Positions 7,054 to 16,429 of a DNA stretch of 19,806 nucleotides are shown here, piece after piece (position 1 is the stretch's first letter; each line of letters begins with the position of its first letter). Below the pieces are notes generated by a model, which saw nothing but the letters and a program-made list of their open reading frames with translations, was not told the origin of the DNA and searched no databases. Source of the DNA: Dictyocoela muelleri (taxonomy: Eukaryota; Microsporidia). Both the position numbers and the translations under genes were made by a program. Where the stretch lies: the NCBI GenBank assembly GCA_016256075.1, contig SDVU01000134.1, positions 1 through 19,806 of the forward strand, in the 5' to 3' direction.

Positions 7054-8478
7054 TTAATCAATCTCCTTTTTTTCCTTTTGTAATAAAATCGAAACAATAA
7101 CAACAACCAACAACCCTAAGGTACCAAACACAATATATTTTTTGTAACTAAATTTTGGCGGATACGGCTTAATAGTCCCATTCGTGTACATTTTAATAAA
7201 ATCAATGACTTGAACGTCCAAATTATTATTAAAATTTATTTTTTGGTAATAAAATAGTTGCTTTTGAGGATTAAAAATTGTAATTAATGGCGTTTTTAGT
7301 CCCGGCAATAGTTGAGGTATGAATAAAGAATATTCATTTGCATCTAACGTGCAAAAAATTTGTTCAGTGTAAGGCAATCCTAAACTCATTTTCATTGCTA
7401 CGTGTTCAAAGTCTGACACATACTCTTCGTTTTTACTTATCAAAATTACGGCTGGTTTAATTCCGTGGAAGACTGAGTAAAAATTTTCATTTGTTATTCG
7501 CGTCAAATGAGGAAAGTGGGTGTTATAAATCCAAGCAGCTATATTTTCAGAGGTAATTGATTCCGGGAATTGGTGAAAAGTTCCATTTTTATAAACAGCT
7601 AAGATTACTCGTTCCTCGTCTTTCCCATCATTTGGATGAATATTCGCTCGATCAAAAAGTGCAGGATCAGTAGTTTTATACATCCTGGTATGCAGTTTAT
7701 ACTCATGAGCAGCTCGCTTGAAGTAACTGTTAGCGAGCAACAAATCGTTTGTAAAAACTATAAAAATTGGTTCGTGAGAAGTTTTTGATATTTTTGTGAA
7801 TTCTTCCAAGTCAATTTCTTTAAAACTCGGCGTTATCAATCGATCAATAAATTTACTAAATTGCAAAATTTCAGGTTTCCCGTTATAACTTGTTACAATT
7901 CCATTATAAAGTGCAATTATTGTTGGTAAAACCGAAATATTGAATCTTGGGACAAGGTTGATAGAGCTTGATTTGTTTATTTCTCCAAAATTTACTTTAC
8001 CTCGATATTTATCAGCAGCCTCTTTCATTAAATCCCGAACCTTATCGTTTTTAGACGAATAAAACAATATCATCCATGGACCTTCGAAAGCCTTATAAAA
8101 ATCTCTTTCATAAAGTCTTTGAACATCACCATTTCCAAATTTTTTATTTTCAATCATGTCAGGCGTCACACCAACCTGTCCTAAAAACATGATAATACGA
8201 TGGAAATCATTATACCCTCTAATTCGATCAATTTCCACACCATCTTTTCGTAAAACTAATGTAGGTACTGCCTTAATATCATGTTCTTTACACTCACAAT
8301 CATTACAATTCACCTCATTGAAGCGAATGAAATTTACTTTGTCTTTAATTTCTTCTAAAAATGGAGTTATTTTCAAACAATGTGGGCAATCTTCCTTGTA
8401 ATATTTCGTAAGCGAGATACCATTTTGGATATCTAATGGACAACTTTTTAGGATCACATATGGTAAAAAACAAATCAT
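7054..8478 (-). CDS. Membrane-anchored PDI-like protein (thioredoxin fold, Eps1/TMX3-like)
   Basis: Probably a thiol oxidoreductase or chaperone of the ER. A short hydrophobic N-terminus (MICFLPYVIL) suits a signal peptide. The first thioredoxin domain covers about residues 20-105, with the redox motif CPHC at 31-34 and the cis-proline in VPT at 71-73. An extra Cys cluster, CNDCEC, lies at 58-63. A second thioredoxin-like domain, about 125-215, has no CXXC but keeps a VLPT cis-proline turn. Two further segments (about 225-320 and 330-430) probably continue the fold, also without active cysteines. A transmembrane helix at about 448-466 is followed by a short lysine-rich tail ending KEKKEID, close to but not exactly a KKXX retrieval signal. 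The layout (one active domain, inactive repeats, C-terminal anchor) is that of Eps1/TMX3-type PDIs rather than soluble KDEL forms. Its base composition is less AT-rich than the flanks and it has no introns. A TATA box lies 20-28 bp upstream. Confidence 0.9.
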   Translation of the reverse strand: MICFLPYVILKSCPLDIQNGISLTKYYKEDCPHCLKITPFLEEIKDKVNFIRFNEVNCNDCECKEHDIKAVPTLVLRKDGVEIDRIRGYNDFHRIIMFLGQVGVTPDMIENKKFGNGDVQRLYERDFYKAFEGPWMILFYSSKNDKVRDLMKEAADKYRGKVNFGEINKSSSINLVPRFNISVLPTIIALYNGIVTSYNGKPEILQFSKFIDRLITPSFKEIDLEEFTKISKTSHEPIFIVFTNDLLLANSYFKRAAHEYKLHTRMYKTTDPALFDRANIHPNDGKDEERVILAVYKNGTFHQFPESITSENIAAWIYNTHFPHLTRITNENFYSVFHGIKPAVILISKNEEYVSDFEHVAMKMSLGLPYTEQIFCTLDANEYSLFIPQLLPGLKTPLITIFNPQKQLFYYQKINFNNNLDVQVIDFIKMYTNGTIKPYPPKFSYKKYIVFGTLGLLVVVIVSILLQKEKKEID

Positions 8479-8497
8479 AACTCGTTAGTTTTTATTT

Positions 8498-8506
8498 CTT
8501 ATATAT
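8498..8506 (-). promoter_or_regulatory. TATA box of the PDI-like gene
   Basis: On the reverse strand, TATATAAG lies about 20-28 bp before the ATG at 8478. This matches the spacing seen at the other two genes. Confidence 0.5.
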
Positions 8507-9248
8507 TTATTTTTGCTACATTGTGTCATAAAAAATTCGAAGATAATACCAAATTTAGTAATAAAAAATTAAAATATTGAAACTGTATTAGTTGTTAGAA
8601 TTGAAATTAGTTTTAAATTTTTCGTAGTAATTATTTTTTTTCTTAATTTTTACCAAAACTCGTAAAAATATCGATTTATAAATATTTATTAAATTATTTA
8701 GAGGAATTTATTTTAAATGTTAATTATTTTCAAAATTAAAAGTATAATTTTTTTGTTCTTTTTTAGTCGATTAAAAAAACATCTTTTTTTTGTAATATTG
8801 AAACTGCTGATTATAGTCCCTTTAGTTTTTAAAAAATTATTTTCCGCTTTTTAAAGTTATAGATTTTTTAATTTAACGTTATTAATTTTTCTTAAATATA
8901 CTTTTTATAAAATTTTTATTGTGATTATGACACGATTCATCAATTATACCATTTTTAAATATTTTTACCATTTAAACTTAAATCTATAGATTTAAATATA
9001 AAATGAAATTTGATTATTTTTTGTTAATAATAAATGATCCTGAATTTCCTGAAAGAGACAGAAAAAAATGTTTTAAATAAATGTATTGCCAGGTTATTGA
9101 TATAAATAATTTGTCTTTATGTTATAAAATATACATAAATGATGAATTTAGATGGTTTACAAAAAAATTACTAAATTAGGCTAAAAAAGTTAATTTTTTA
9201 AAAATTTTAAAAATATTAAAATTTTAAGAACAAAAAAAGGAAATAAAT
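8507..9248. other. AT-rich intergenic
   Basis: About 740 bp with long poly-T and poly-A stretches. A 25-codon frame at about 9003-9080 has no support. Nothing else was recognised. The region is between two genes on the reverse strand, so it holds the 3' end of the repeat-protein gene and the promoter of the PDI-like gene. Confidence 0.5.
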
Positions 9249-9980
9249 TTATTTACCCACCTTTTCTTTTTCCCGAACCTCAATTATTTTAAAATCCAAT
9301 CGATCTTCAGGTTCACTCTGCTTTTTTGAAAGCATCTCAATTATTTTATCATAATCCTTACTTAAAGCCATGGCTTTCTTATTCATCGCCTCCAATTCTT
9401 TATGTCCTTCTTTTACCTTTCCAATGAGCATTTTCAAGGTATTTTCTGAATTGTTACTCATTAGACTAGAAACAGGTGGCTCAAAGCTAGGATTCATAAG
9501 AATATTTCGTTCTGAAATTTGATTAAATACATCCTTTTCATCACTAACCGGATTATTTTTGTCATCACCAGGTTTTTTATCATCTTTAGAAGGTTTACTT
9601 TTGTCTTCATTAGACAATTTCTTTTTATCAATATTATTTTTTTCTTCTTTCTTTTTATCATTTTTCTTCTCAATATCATTTTTCTTCTCAATATCTTTTT
9701 TCTTCTCAATATCTTTTTTCTTCTCAATATCATTTTTCTTCTCAATATCTTTTTTCTTCTCAATATCATTTTTCTTCTCAATATCATTTTTCTTCTCAAT
9801 ATCATTTTTCTTCTCATCGTCGTCTTTCCTGTTCAATTCATTTTTAATTTTCTCATTCAACTTTAGTTTTTCCATATCATGAAATAACCTATTACCATTG
9901 CCCTTTACTACCATTTCTTCATTAACATCAGGAAAATCCAATTGTTTTTTACAGATAGCCAAAGAAATTAATAAAAACAT
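9249..9980 (-). CDS. Secreted lysine/aspartate-rich repeat protein, 243 aa
   Basis: No known family recognised. It begins MFLLISLAIC followed by KK, a short signal peptide. Residues about 56-108 are nine tandem hexapeptides EKK[NK]DI, encoded by 18-bp DNA repeats. Around them are more Lys/Asp/Glu-rich low-complexity segments, to about residue 150. The C-terminal part, about 180-225, has heptad spacing of Leu, Met and Ile and is probably a coiled coil. There are no cysteines after the signal peptide and no membrane segment. Such charged repeat proteins are common among secreted, spore-wall or polar-tube-associated proteins of microsporidia, but any such role here is inference. The start is supported by a TATA box 23-28 bp upstream and by the signal peptide at the first Met. 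Repeat length is likely to vary between isolates. Confidence 0.87.
   Translation of the reverse strand: MFLLISLAICKKQLDFPDVNEEMVVKGNGNRLFHDMEKLKLNEKIKNELNRKDDDEKKNDIEKKNDIEKKNDIEKKKDIEKKNDIEKKKDIEKKKDIEKKNDIEKKNDKKKEEKNNIDKKKLSNEDKSKPSKDDKKPGDDKNNPVSDEKDVFNQISERNILMNPSFEPPVSSLMSNNSENTLKMLIGKVKEGHKELEAMNKKAMALSKDYDKIIEMLSKKQSEPEDRLDFKIIEVREKEKVGK
9657..9815 (-). repeat. 18-bp coding minisatellite (nine units)
   Basis: Nine units of the type GAGAAGAAAAATGATATT (reverse strand), each encoding EKKNDI or EKKKDI. They differ almost only at the Asn/Lys codon. All other reading frames stay open across the array because the period is a multiple of three. Confidence 0.92.
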
Positions 9981-10002
9981 GATTTAATTTGGATTTTACT
10001 CT

Positions 10003-10008
10003 TTTATA
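10003..10008 (-). promoter_or_regulatory. TATA box of the repeat-protein gene
   Basis: On the reverse strand, CTATAAAAG lies 23-28 bp before the ATG at 9980. Confidence 0.55.
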
Positions 10009-10689
10009 GACATTTTGAAACATTGCAATAAAATTTTTAAAACTTGAGATTTGTTTCCAAATTAGGAAACATTTGAAAATGATAAAAGTTTGACAAAAAA
10101 ATGTTTTGAATTTCAATTATTTAAAATTTTAAACAATATAAATAACCAACTTCTCTAAATTTTGTTATTTAAATTTAATTTTCAATTATTATGATTATTT
10201 CTATTTTTTAGAATCATAAAAATAGCATTTAAAATCCGTATCATTTAATTAAAATAAAAACAAACGTAAAATATAAAAAATATAAAAAAGTTTGAAATAA
10301 GAACTGAATTAATACAATTTAGCAAATTTGAAATAAATAGATGAAAAATACATTTAGATAAGTTTTCTTATTTTTATGTTTTATTATGCCATTAATATTA
10401 ACGTTTATAATTATCAATAATAAATATATTAACGTTAATAATTATCAATAATAAATATTTATCGTGATTATCATGACGATTGTTAAATTATTCATTCACC
10501 AATTAAAGATTTTAAACAGAATTCAAACATTTTATTTAAAATTTTTAAAAAATATAGATATTTTTCGTGTACCATGCTGAAATCTCTACATTAACAATCA
10601 TACCGACAAATTCAATTTCATTAAAATTTACAAATCCTAAATTTTAATTAATCAATAATTAACATAAAAGAAAATCCGAATTAATACCC
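10009..10689. other. AT-rich intergenic with a 31-bp tandem duplication
   Basis: No gene recognised. Two near-identical 30-31-bp units (each including AATTATCAATAATAAATAT) lie in tandem at about 10398-10458. The rest is low-complexity AT-rich sequence. Confidence 0.6.
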
Positions 10690-13450
10690 ACATATGCAGT
10701 ACATGAATTCTCAGTCAAAGACCAACAACAAAACCTTTATTAAAAACATTTTTACTCATTTTATCTTTTTTGGCCTGCCACCTCGTGTGGACCACGGCAT
10801 CTTGAATTCAAGCACGAATGGCCAAAAAATACCTATGGATATCGATATAATTGCAAACAGTAGAATATACATGAAACGAATTACATAAAGGTTGGATGCA
10901 GAGTTAATAACACATATATCCAGATACAAAGAGACTCGCCACTATTGAAACATTTTCTCAAGACATGCTTCAGGCAATAAAGTCCTTTAAGAATGCTGTT
11001 TCTCTCACCGAATGGTCTGAAGAAACAATTTTGCAAGTATTCAAAACACTATGCTCAGATGAAATCATAAATATCATCAAAAAAAATCATATCTTAAAAA
11101 GATTTTCACATATAATGCAAGCAAAATACATTAAAACTTCTACATACACATCTCACAGTATCTAAGAAAAAAAACTCGAGGTTTTTTATGTTGTGGATGA
11201 CTATAAACTAGCGATTGAAGATGAGATCAAAAGAATTGAGATTCACGAAGCATATACTCGGAAAGAATCAACCAGAATATATAAAGAGGCATTCTTATGT
11301 GGTATTGAAAGTAAAATAATGAGAAAATTTATATAAGAAGGTATATTTGACGTTTCAGCAATTTATGAGAGAATATCAGAGAAAGTAAAATACAAAATAA
11401 GCAAAAATATAATTAATGATAAAAATTGCCTGTACAAAAAAATTATACTGCTGAATTACATAATAACAGATATTTTGAAGTTCATAAAAAACAGTCATGG
11501 CAATAAAGAGTGTTTGGTACGGAAAACACGTACCCAAAAATTAAATGGTCTTTCTCTCTACTCTTTACCTTACATTTTTATAAATACCGAAAATAGGACT
11601 GCTTAAAACTTCTAGTCGATAGCGGCGCTAACTCAGCTTTCATAAATAAAAAACTGTCATAAAAGAAAATTGGTCGATAATTAAATGTGACAATGTAGTA
11701 ATGAAAACGGCATAAGGGATAATAGTTGGAACTATCGCACAACTTGCTGTCGCATAACTTTACTCGATAGTAAAGAAACATTTTCTCTAAATCTCAAAGT
11801 GATAGAATCTTTAGAAGAAGATATAATATTTGTAATGATTTTCTCAAATCACGTCTTTCTCTTCTAAACCTTAAAGATGGAATCTTAAAAATAAATGGTT
11901 AGAAATACAAATCAATTCTTTAAGTGATTCTAATAAAATTATAGTGACTAATTTAAAAAAGTTATCAATAAATAAATGTACAAAGATAATTCAATCTCTT
12001 CTGAAGACATATACATAGAAAACATCTTAAAATAAACAAATCACAGGTAAGCAATAATTAATAACGACCATTAATTCTATAATACCGAGCGTTAAACCAT
12101 GCCGATGCCCTCAATATCCTGAGACACATCAAGAAAAAGAAATAAAGAGCTTTTTAAATAGTGGAAGAATTAAGCGATCCGACTCCTTATTCGATTCACT
12201 GTGTTTTGTAAAATAGAAAAAAAGAGAAAACCGGTTCCTAATCATAGACAACCGTGGTCTTAATAATATTTTACACTCAACTAGAATATAAATTTCCCGA
12301 TATCTTTGAAGCATTCATAAATTCTCAGGATCACAGTTTTTTCTCTCGAATCAATCTCAAGAAAGGTTTCTATTAAATACGAATAGATAAGAGATAACAA
12401 CATGAAACAGCTTTTGTTACTAATATTGGCAAATTTGAATTTACACGAATATCAACTGATTATTAAATTGCCTAAATTTTTTTCACTCAACTATAACAGA
12501 AATATTGTACAGCATACCGAATGTATCAGTTTTTGTAGACGAAAATCTAATATACAGTAAAACTTATAGCGATCACATAACATTATAAAAGATGTACTTG
12601 ACAAATTATCTAAAAAAACGCGATCCTTAATCTAGAAAAATTTGATTTTTGTTTTAAAAAACTAACATACTTTTCTTTGCAATAACAAAAGGATCGTACA
12701 AGCCGGATTAAAGCAGGCTCGATTAATTTTAAAAATTGAAGAAAAACGATACAATAAGACAATTACGGGAACTACTAGGGAAAATAAACGGGACAGAAAC
12801 TTTATACCCAATATGAGTTCAAAATTGCGACATCTTAGTTTAAATTTAAAACAAAGTCTCGTAAAAAATAATAACAGAAGAAGAAATGAAACCAGTGAAA
12901 TAAATTAACGAATATCTACATGGTAAAATTAAACTTTATATGCCAAACCTCAATGAAGAATTTTTTATACACACAGATGCATGTGACTTTGCAATAGGAG
13001 CCATATTAAGTCAAGATAATGACGTGATCGATAATTTCAGTAATAAACTGAATTTAAGCCAAATAAATTACTCAATAGTTGAGAAAGAGATGATTTCCAT
13101 TAACACATCAATCAATAAATGGAAGCCACTGATAGGAGGATCGAAAATAACAGTCTATAATGATAACAAAAATCTTATTATAACTCAAGCATTTTTCAAA
13201 GAAATCAAATAGATGGAAAGCGTGTCGATCTGAATTAAATATCAGATATAAACATATAAAGGGAACTAAAATACAATAGCAGACGATCACTCTAGAAATC
13301 CATTACTTAAACTTAACAAAAAAACATGCAACACTCTGAATGAATATAAAAATGTTACGCACCTATGACATTTGAACAATTTTAAAAAAAATTTCACATC
13401 ATTAATGGACACCCTTGAATAAATTCATCACTTCTCACACTTAAGAAACA
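10690..13450 (+). mobile_element. Ty3/gypsy-type LTR retrotransposon fossil, heavily broken
   Basis: Parts can be followed in the usual gypsy order. A gag-like charged region covers about 10690-11570. An aspartic protease motif (LVDSGANSAF) lies near 11611-11640. A poorly preserved reverse transcriptase region covers about 12000-12800. The best-preserved segment is RNase H at about 12940-13212, with FFIHTDACDFAIGAILSQ and YSIVEKEM. A scrap at about 13340-13445 resembles the start of the integrase zinc-binding region. Protease before RT, RNase H and integrase is the Ty3/gypsy order. The copy carries many breaks (well over ten), lacks most of the integrase, and shows no LTR pair or target duplication in this window. 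It is an old insertion that has decayed under no constraint. Confidence 0.85.
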
Positions 13451-13773
13451 GGACGGTCATTTTAGCGCAAAATGGGGTTTTAGCACAAAATTAAATTAAT
13501 TTTTTTAAATAACAGACCCTTAATGGTTTTTATTTTTCGTTGTTTTTTTAAGAAAAAGGGTACATAAAAATGTCACAGCCCTATAAAAAATTCATGTCTG
13601 ATGAAAATATAAAAATTTAAAATTAAAAAAAATAAGAATTAATAATTAAATTTAATAATTATGATTAAAAATAAAAAATAAATTTTCAAATCAAAAATTT
13701 CATAAATAAAAATTTCAATATGAAAATTAAATTTAAAATTTTAAATTTTTATTTTTACTATAATTTATAATTA
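13451..13773. other. AT-rich spacer with a possible transposon end
   Basis: CAGGACGGTCATTTTAGCGC starts near 13454 and is followed by two TTTTAGC[GA]CAAAAT units. This looks like a CAG-type transposon end, but no partner end was found. The remainder (about 13600-13770) is almost pure A/T. No gene. Confidence 0.4.
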
Positions 13774-13785
13774 CAGTGTTTCCCA

Positions 13786-14115
13786 TAGTTATAGACACAT
13801 TTTCCCAAAGTTATAGACACATATTCCCAAAGTTATAGTCACATTTTCTCAAACTTATAGACACATTTTCCCACAGTTATAGGCACATTTTCCCAAACTT
13901 ATAGACACATTTTCCCAAACTTATAGAAACATTTTTCCAAAGTTATAGACACATTTTCCCATAACTTATAGACACATTTTCCCAAACTTATAGACACATT
14001 TTCCCAAAGTTATAGACACATTTCCCCAAAGTTATAGACACATTTTCCCAAACTTATAGACACATTTTCCCAGAGTTATAGACACATTTCCTAGAGTTAT
14101 AGACACATTTTTCTA
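13786..14115 (+). repeat. About fifteen 22-bp subterminal repeats
   Basis: Consensus A[GC]TTATAGACACATTTTCCC followed by AA. Units are mostly 22 bp with single-base changes; the last two are more diverged. AGTT and ACTT starts alternate irregularly. The array lies between the transposon end and the transposase start, so it may be a transposase-binding array and may include the promoter. Confidence 0.9.
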
Positions 14116-14151
14116 ATGTTTATACAAAATAGACTCCATTCTCCTTAAATA

Positions 14152-14481
14152 ATGCCAAGAAACACAGAAAAACGAGAAATGCTACCAAGAAAGTCACGTA
14201 GCTACGTTTCAAAAGAAACAATAAAAAACTTTCTCTATCATTTGCAATCCGAAAAAAAGCAAAAAGAAATAATGTTTGCTCTAAACTTATCAAGATCGAA
14301 ATTTAATAGATTGACGCAAAGGTTTTTAAATGGGGATTTTGAGGAAGGCAAAAAAATCAGTTCTCGTGAAGAAAAAAAAACGTGGAGCGAAAAAAAAGAT
14401 ATCTCTTCAAGAACGAGTGCAATAAACGTCGACCTTGCAAATTACCCATGCACGACACTGGAATCGATAAATTTAATTTAA
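14152..14481 (+). pseudogene. Transposase N-terminal fragment with helix-turn-helix (Tc1/IS630-like)
   Basis: The 109-codon frame holds a three-helix DNA-binding domain at about residues 20-60: SKETIKNFLYHLQSE, then KQKEIMFALNLS, then RSKFNRLTQRFL as the recognition helix. The following Ser/Lys-rich linker and the VDLANYPCTTLESI segment resemble the region between the helix-turn-helix and catalytic domains of Tc1/mariner and IS630 transposases. The DDE domain is absent: full-length relatives are usually over 300 aa, so about two thirds is missing. The frame ends at a TAA shortly before the neighbouring inverted-repeat element. It could bind the 22-bp repeats upstream if still made, but cannot catalyse transposition. 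A host-adopted DNA-binding protein is an alternative reading. Confidence 0.62.
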
Positions 14482-14509
14482 AAAACAATCGTAACATTAT
14501 TTCATCCCA

Positions 14510-15690
14510 ATGAAAAAAAACGACAAAGTCGTTTTTTTCATTTAAGTTTGTCGTTTTTGGAAAAAAAACGACAAATTTTTTTAATTAATAAAATAGTTAA
14601 TTAAATACAATTATAAAAAATTTGATAATTTATTTTTTCATAAAATGTTTATAATATCATAAAATTCTAAATTTTCATAAATAAAAATTATTAATTTCTT
14701 TCTTCAGTTATTTATCTTTATCGGTCATTTGAATCTTACAATCTATAACAATTTATTATTTATACGGTTTTTATCTTTTCTTATCTTTAAGCATGCTAAT
14801 TATTAGACCAATTGTTAGACTATTGCTTTATAAGTGAAACAAATAATAGTAGTTGCCTCACAACTATTATATATTTGTATATTCTTTGTGCTTGGCGCTT
14901 CTTTTCTAATTTAAAGTTTCTTATATTCATTTACAATATAATTTACAATTCATCCATTTATTCTATTTAGGGATTTCGATTTTTTATTCCTGCTATTATC
15001 TTTAAATAGTTTTTATTGTAATGTTCAGTTCGGCACAATATTTTATCAATATTTAAATTTTATCTAACACAACTTGAGCAATCGCTTTAAACGCGTCTCC
15101 AGATTATATTTGTTTTATATTTAGCCTAATTTATAATATATTCACCAAATAATTTTCCTTTTTATTTCATTTCGAATCTATGATCGGTTCTCCAACGACT
15201 TAGAGACCCTCCCTCTCAGATTAGAAAATCTTAATTGGTAAGAGCATAGAGTATGCTTCTTATTTCAAATAAGCGTAAAATCTTGTGATAAATCTAAATA
15301 TATAATTAATATTAAAAATACAAAGATATATAGATATTACTAAATTTGGTGCTTCGCACCAAATTTAGTAAATGTCTATATATCTTTGTATTTTTAATAT
15401 TAATTATATATTTAGATTTATCACAAGATTTTACGCTTATTTGAAATAAATAGCATACTCTATGCTCTTACCAATTAAGATTTTCTAATCTTATAGGGAG
15501 GGTTTATAAGTCGTTGGTGAACCGATCATAGATCTATAAAATTTCCACTCCCTTGTATTTCTTTCTGTTAAAAATTATATATAAATGAGTCCTTTATCAA
15601 AAATTAAAATCATAAAACGACTTTGTCGTTTTTTTTTTAAAAATGACAAATAAAATGAAAAAAAACGACTTTGTCGTTTTTTTTTTCCAT
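14510..15690. mobile_element. Inverted-repeat element with CGACAAAGTCG hairpin ends, non-autonomous
   Basis: Terminal repeats of about 65-75 bp: ATGAAAAAAAACGACAAAGT at the left and, in reverse from the right, ATGGAAAAAAAAAACGACAA. Each carries the short palindrome AACGACAAAGTCGTT, then CATTT, TTTGTC and a second ACGACAAA block. The interior is AT-rich without an open frame of note and carries a foldback at 15176-15533. No clear target duplication was found. The family was not identified. A related AAAAACG/CGTTTTT hairpin lies at 19023-19044. Confidence 0.78.
15176..15533. repeat. Near-perfect foldback with GGTGC-TTC-GCACC loop
   Basis: Two arms of about 178 bp start and end with ATCTATGATCGGTTC and its complement. 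They are about 95% alike by eye and meet in GGTGCTTCGCACC (15349-15361), leaving a three-base loop at 15353-15355. The loop core GCTTCGC is the same as in the unrelated-looking foldback at 739-1010. The arms contain CTAATCTTATAGGGAGGG-type sequence but no coding frame. High arm similarity suggests recent origin or gene conversion between the arms. Confidence 0.9.
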
Positions 15691-15777
15691 GCCAAAAATT
15701 TTGAAACGGATGTATTTTTTCGAAATCGCTGTTCTGACTTTGTATTAAAAACACTCTGTTTTTTTTTCTAATCTTGA

Positions 15778-16063
15778 GCTTTCACCTAACGCGGAGGATT
15801 ACCCCTTACCTTAGTCTATGACCTTGGTTTATGTGATCTTAAGTACGTCACTGCAAGCTAATTTATGGCCGGCTGTATACGCGACATTCGTTTTATCCTA
15901 GACTATAATTATCAGGTATATTTTTAGCTAAGGATTCATGGATATTTCCTTCCACTACTGTTTTTGCTAAGCAGCGTCACCTCGCTTCATCCCACACCTA
16001 GGAGAGCCCATTCTGCTGCATTGTCGTAATAGACCAAGTCTTAGCAGCTATGCACACCGTAAC
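15778..16063 (-). repeat. 290-bp repeat with tRNA-like start, copy 2
   Basis: The reverse complement reads GGTGTGCATAGCTGCTAAGA near its start and aligns with 2940-3231 over nearly the full length. Blocks such as AAGACTTGGTCTA, CTAGGTGTGGG, GATAAAACGAA and TCGCGTATACAGCC are kept in order. It is flanked by different sequence on both sides from copy 1, so the unit borders are real. Like copy 1 it is richer in G and C than its surroundings and has no open frame. A simple T run (TTTTTTTTT in element orientation) is not present at its end. Confidence 0.75.
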
Positions 16064-16194
16064 AAAACATAAAACTATTAAATACTGGTCACAATTCATT
16101 TTGAACTTCGTTTTTTAGAAAATTAACGCCTAGGAGATTAGAAGGATTCTACATATTCTTCTATGTGTCGTGTTAACAAATGAAATAATCTGCC

Positions 16195-16396
16195 AGAAAA
16201 ACACTGTGATGTTTTTTAAAACGCTGTTTAAATTTTAAAAAACGCTGTGGAAATTTTAAAGAAAAATTAGTTAATTTAAAAAACACTGTGGAAATTTTAT
16301 TAAACGCAGTGGAAATTTTAAAAAACGCAGTGGAAATTTTATAAAATTCTTTGTTTAAAAAAAACGCTGTTAAAATTTTAAAAATCGAGTTGAAAT
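16195..16396. repeat. Tandem AAAAAACGCTGTGGAAATTT repeats
   Basis: About seven to eight units of 25-30 bp vary between CGCTGTGG, CACTGTGG, CGCAGTGG and CGCTGTTT cores joined by AAATTTTAAAAAA. They lie directly upstream of the pogo/Tigger-like transposase remains and probably are its subterminal repeat array. This would parallel the Tc1-like element at 13774. Confidence 0.78.
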
Positions 16397-16429
16397 ACTA
16401 TATTTTAAAAAATATGACAAAAAAATAAA

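Larger units (their letters stand above)
13774..14505 (+). mobile_element. Tc1/mariner-like transposon, left part
   Basis: TA (13772-13773) precedes an end starting CAGTGTTTCCCATAGTTATA. A long array of 22-bp subterminal repeats follows (13786-14115), then the start of a transposase frame (14152-14481). The right end is not present. The sequence stops making sense where the next inverted-repeat element begins at 14510, which probably cut it off. End and repeat unit match the non-autonomous element at 5657-6430, so both belong to one family. Confidence 0.65.

Noticed and set aside
8156-8401. 81-codon forward frame
   Set aside because: It is the antisense shadow of the well-supported PDI-like gene.
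9657-9815. CRISPR-like array
   Set aside because: The 18-bp units are directly tandem without spacers and lie inside a protein gene of a eukaryote-type genome.
9494-9882. Three further long frames over the 18-bp repeat
   Set aside because: The period is a multiple of three, so every frame stays open. Only the reverse frame with a signal peptide and normal flanks is convincing.
10694-11165. Two small genes at 10694-10888 and 10965-11165
   Set aside because: Both lie in the gag-like part of the Ty3/gypsy fossil and are better read as its remains.
11578-12314. Reverse open frames of 61-67 codons
   Set aside because: Antisense to the protease and RT parts of the fossil, with no recognisable content.
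13786-14115. CRISPR-like array of 22-bp repeats
   Set aside because: The units are contiguous without unique spacers and lie next to a transposon end and transposase.
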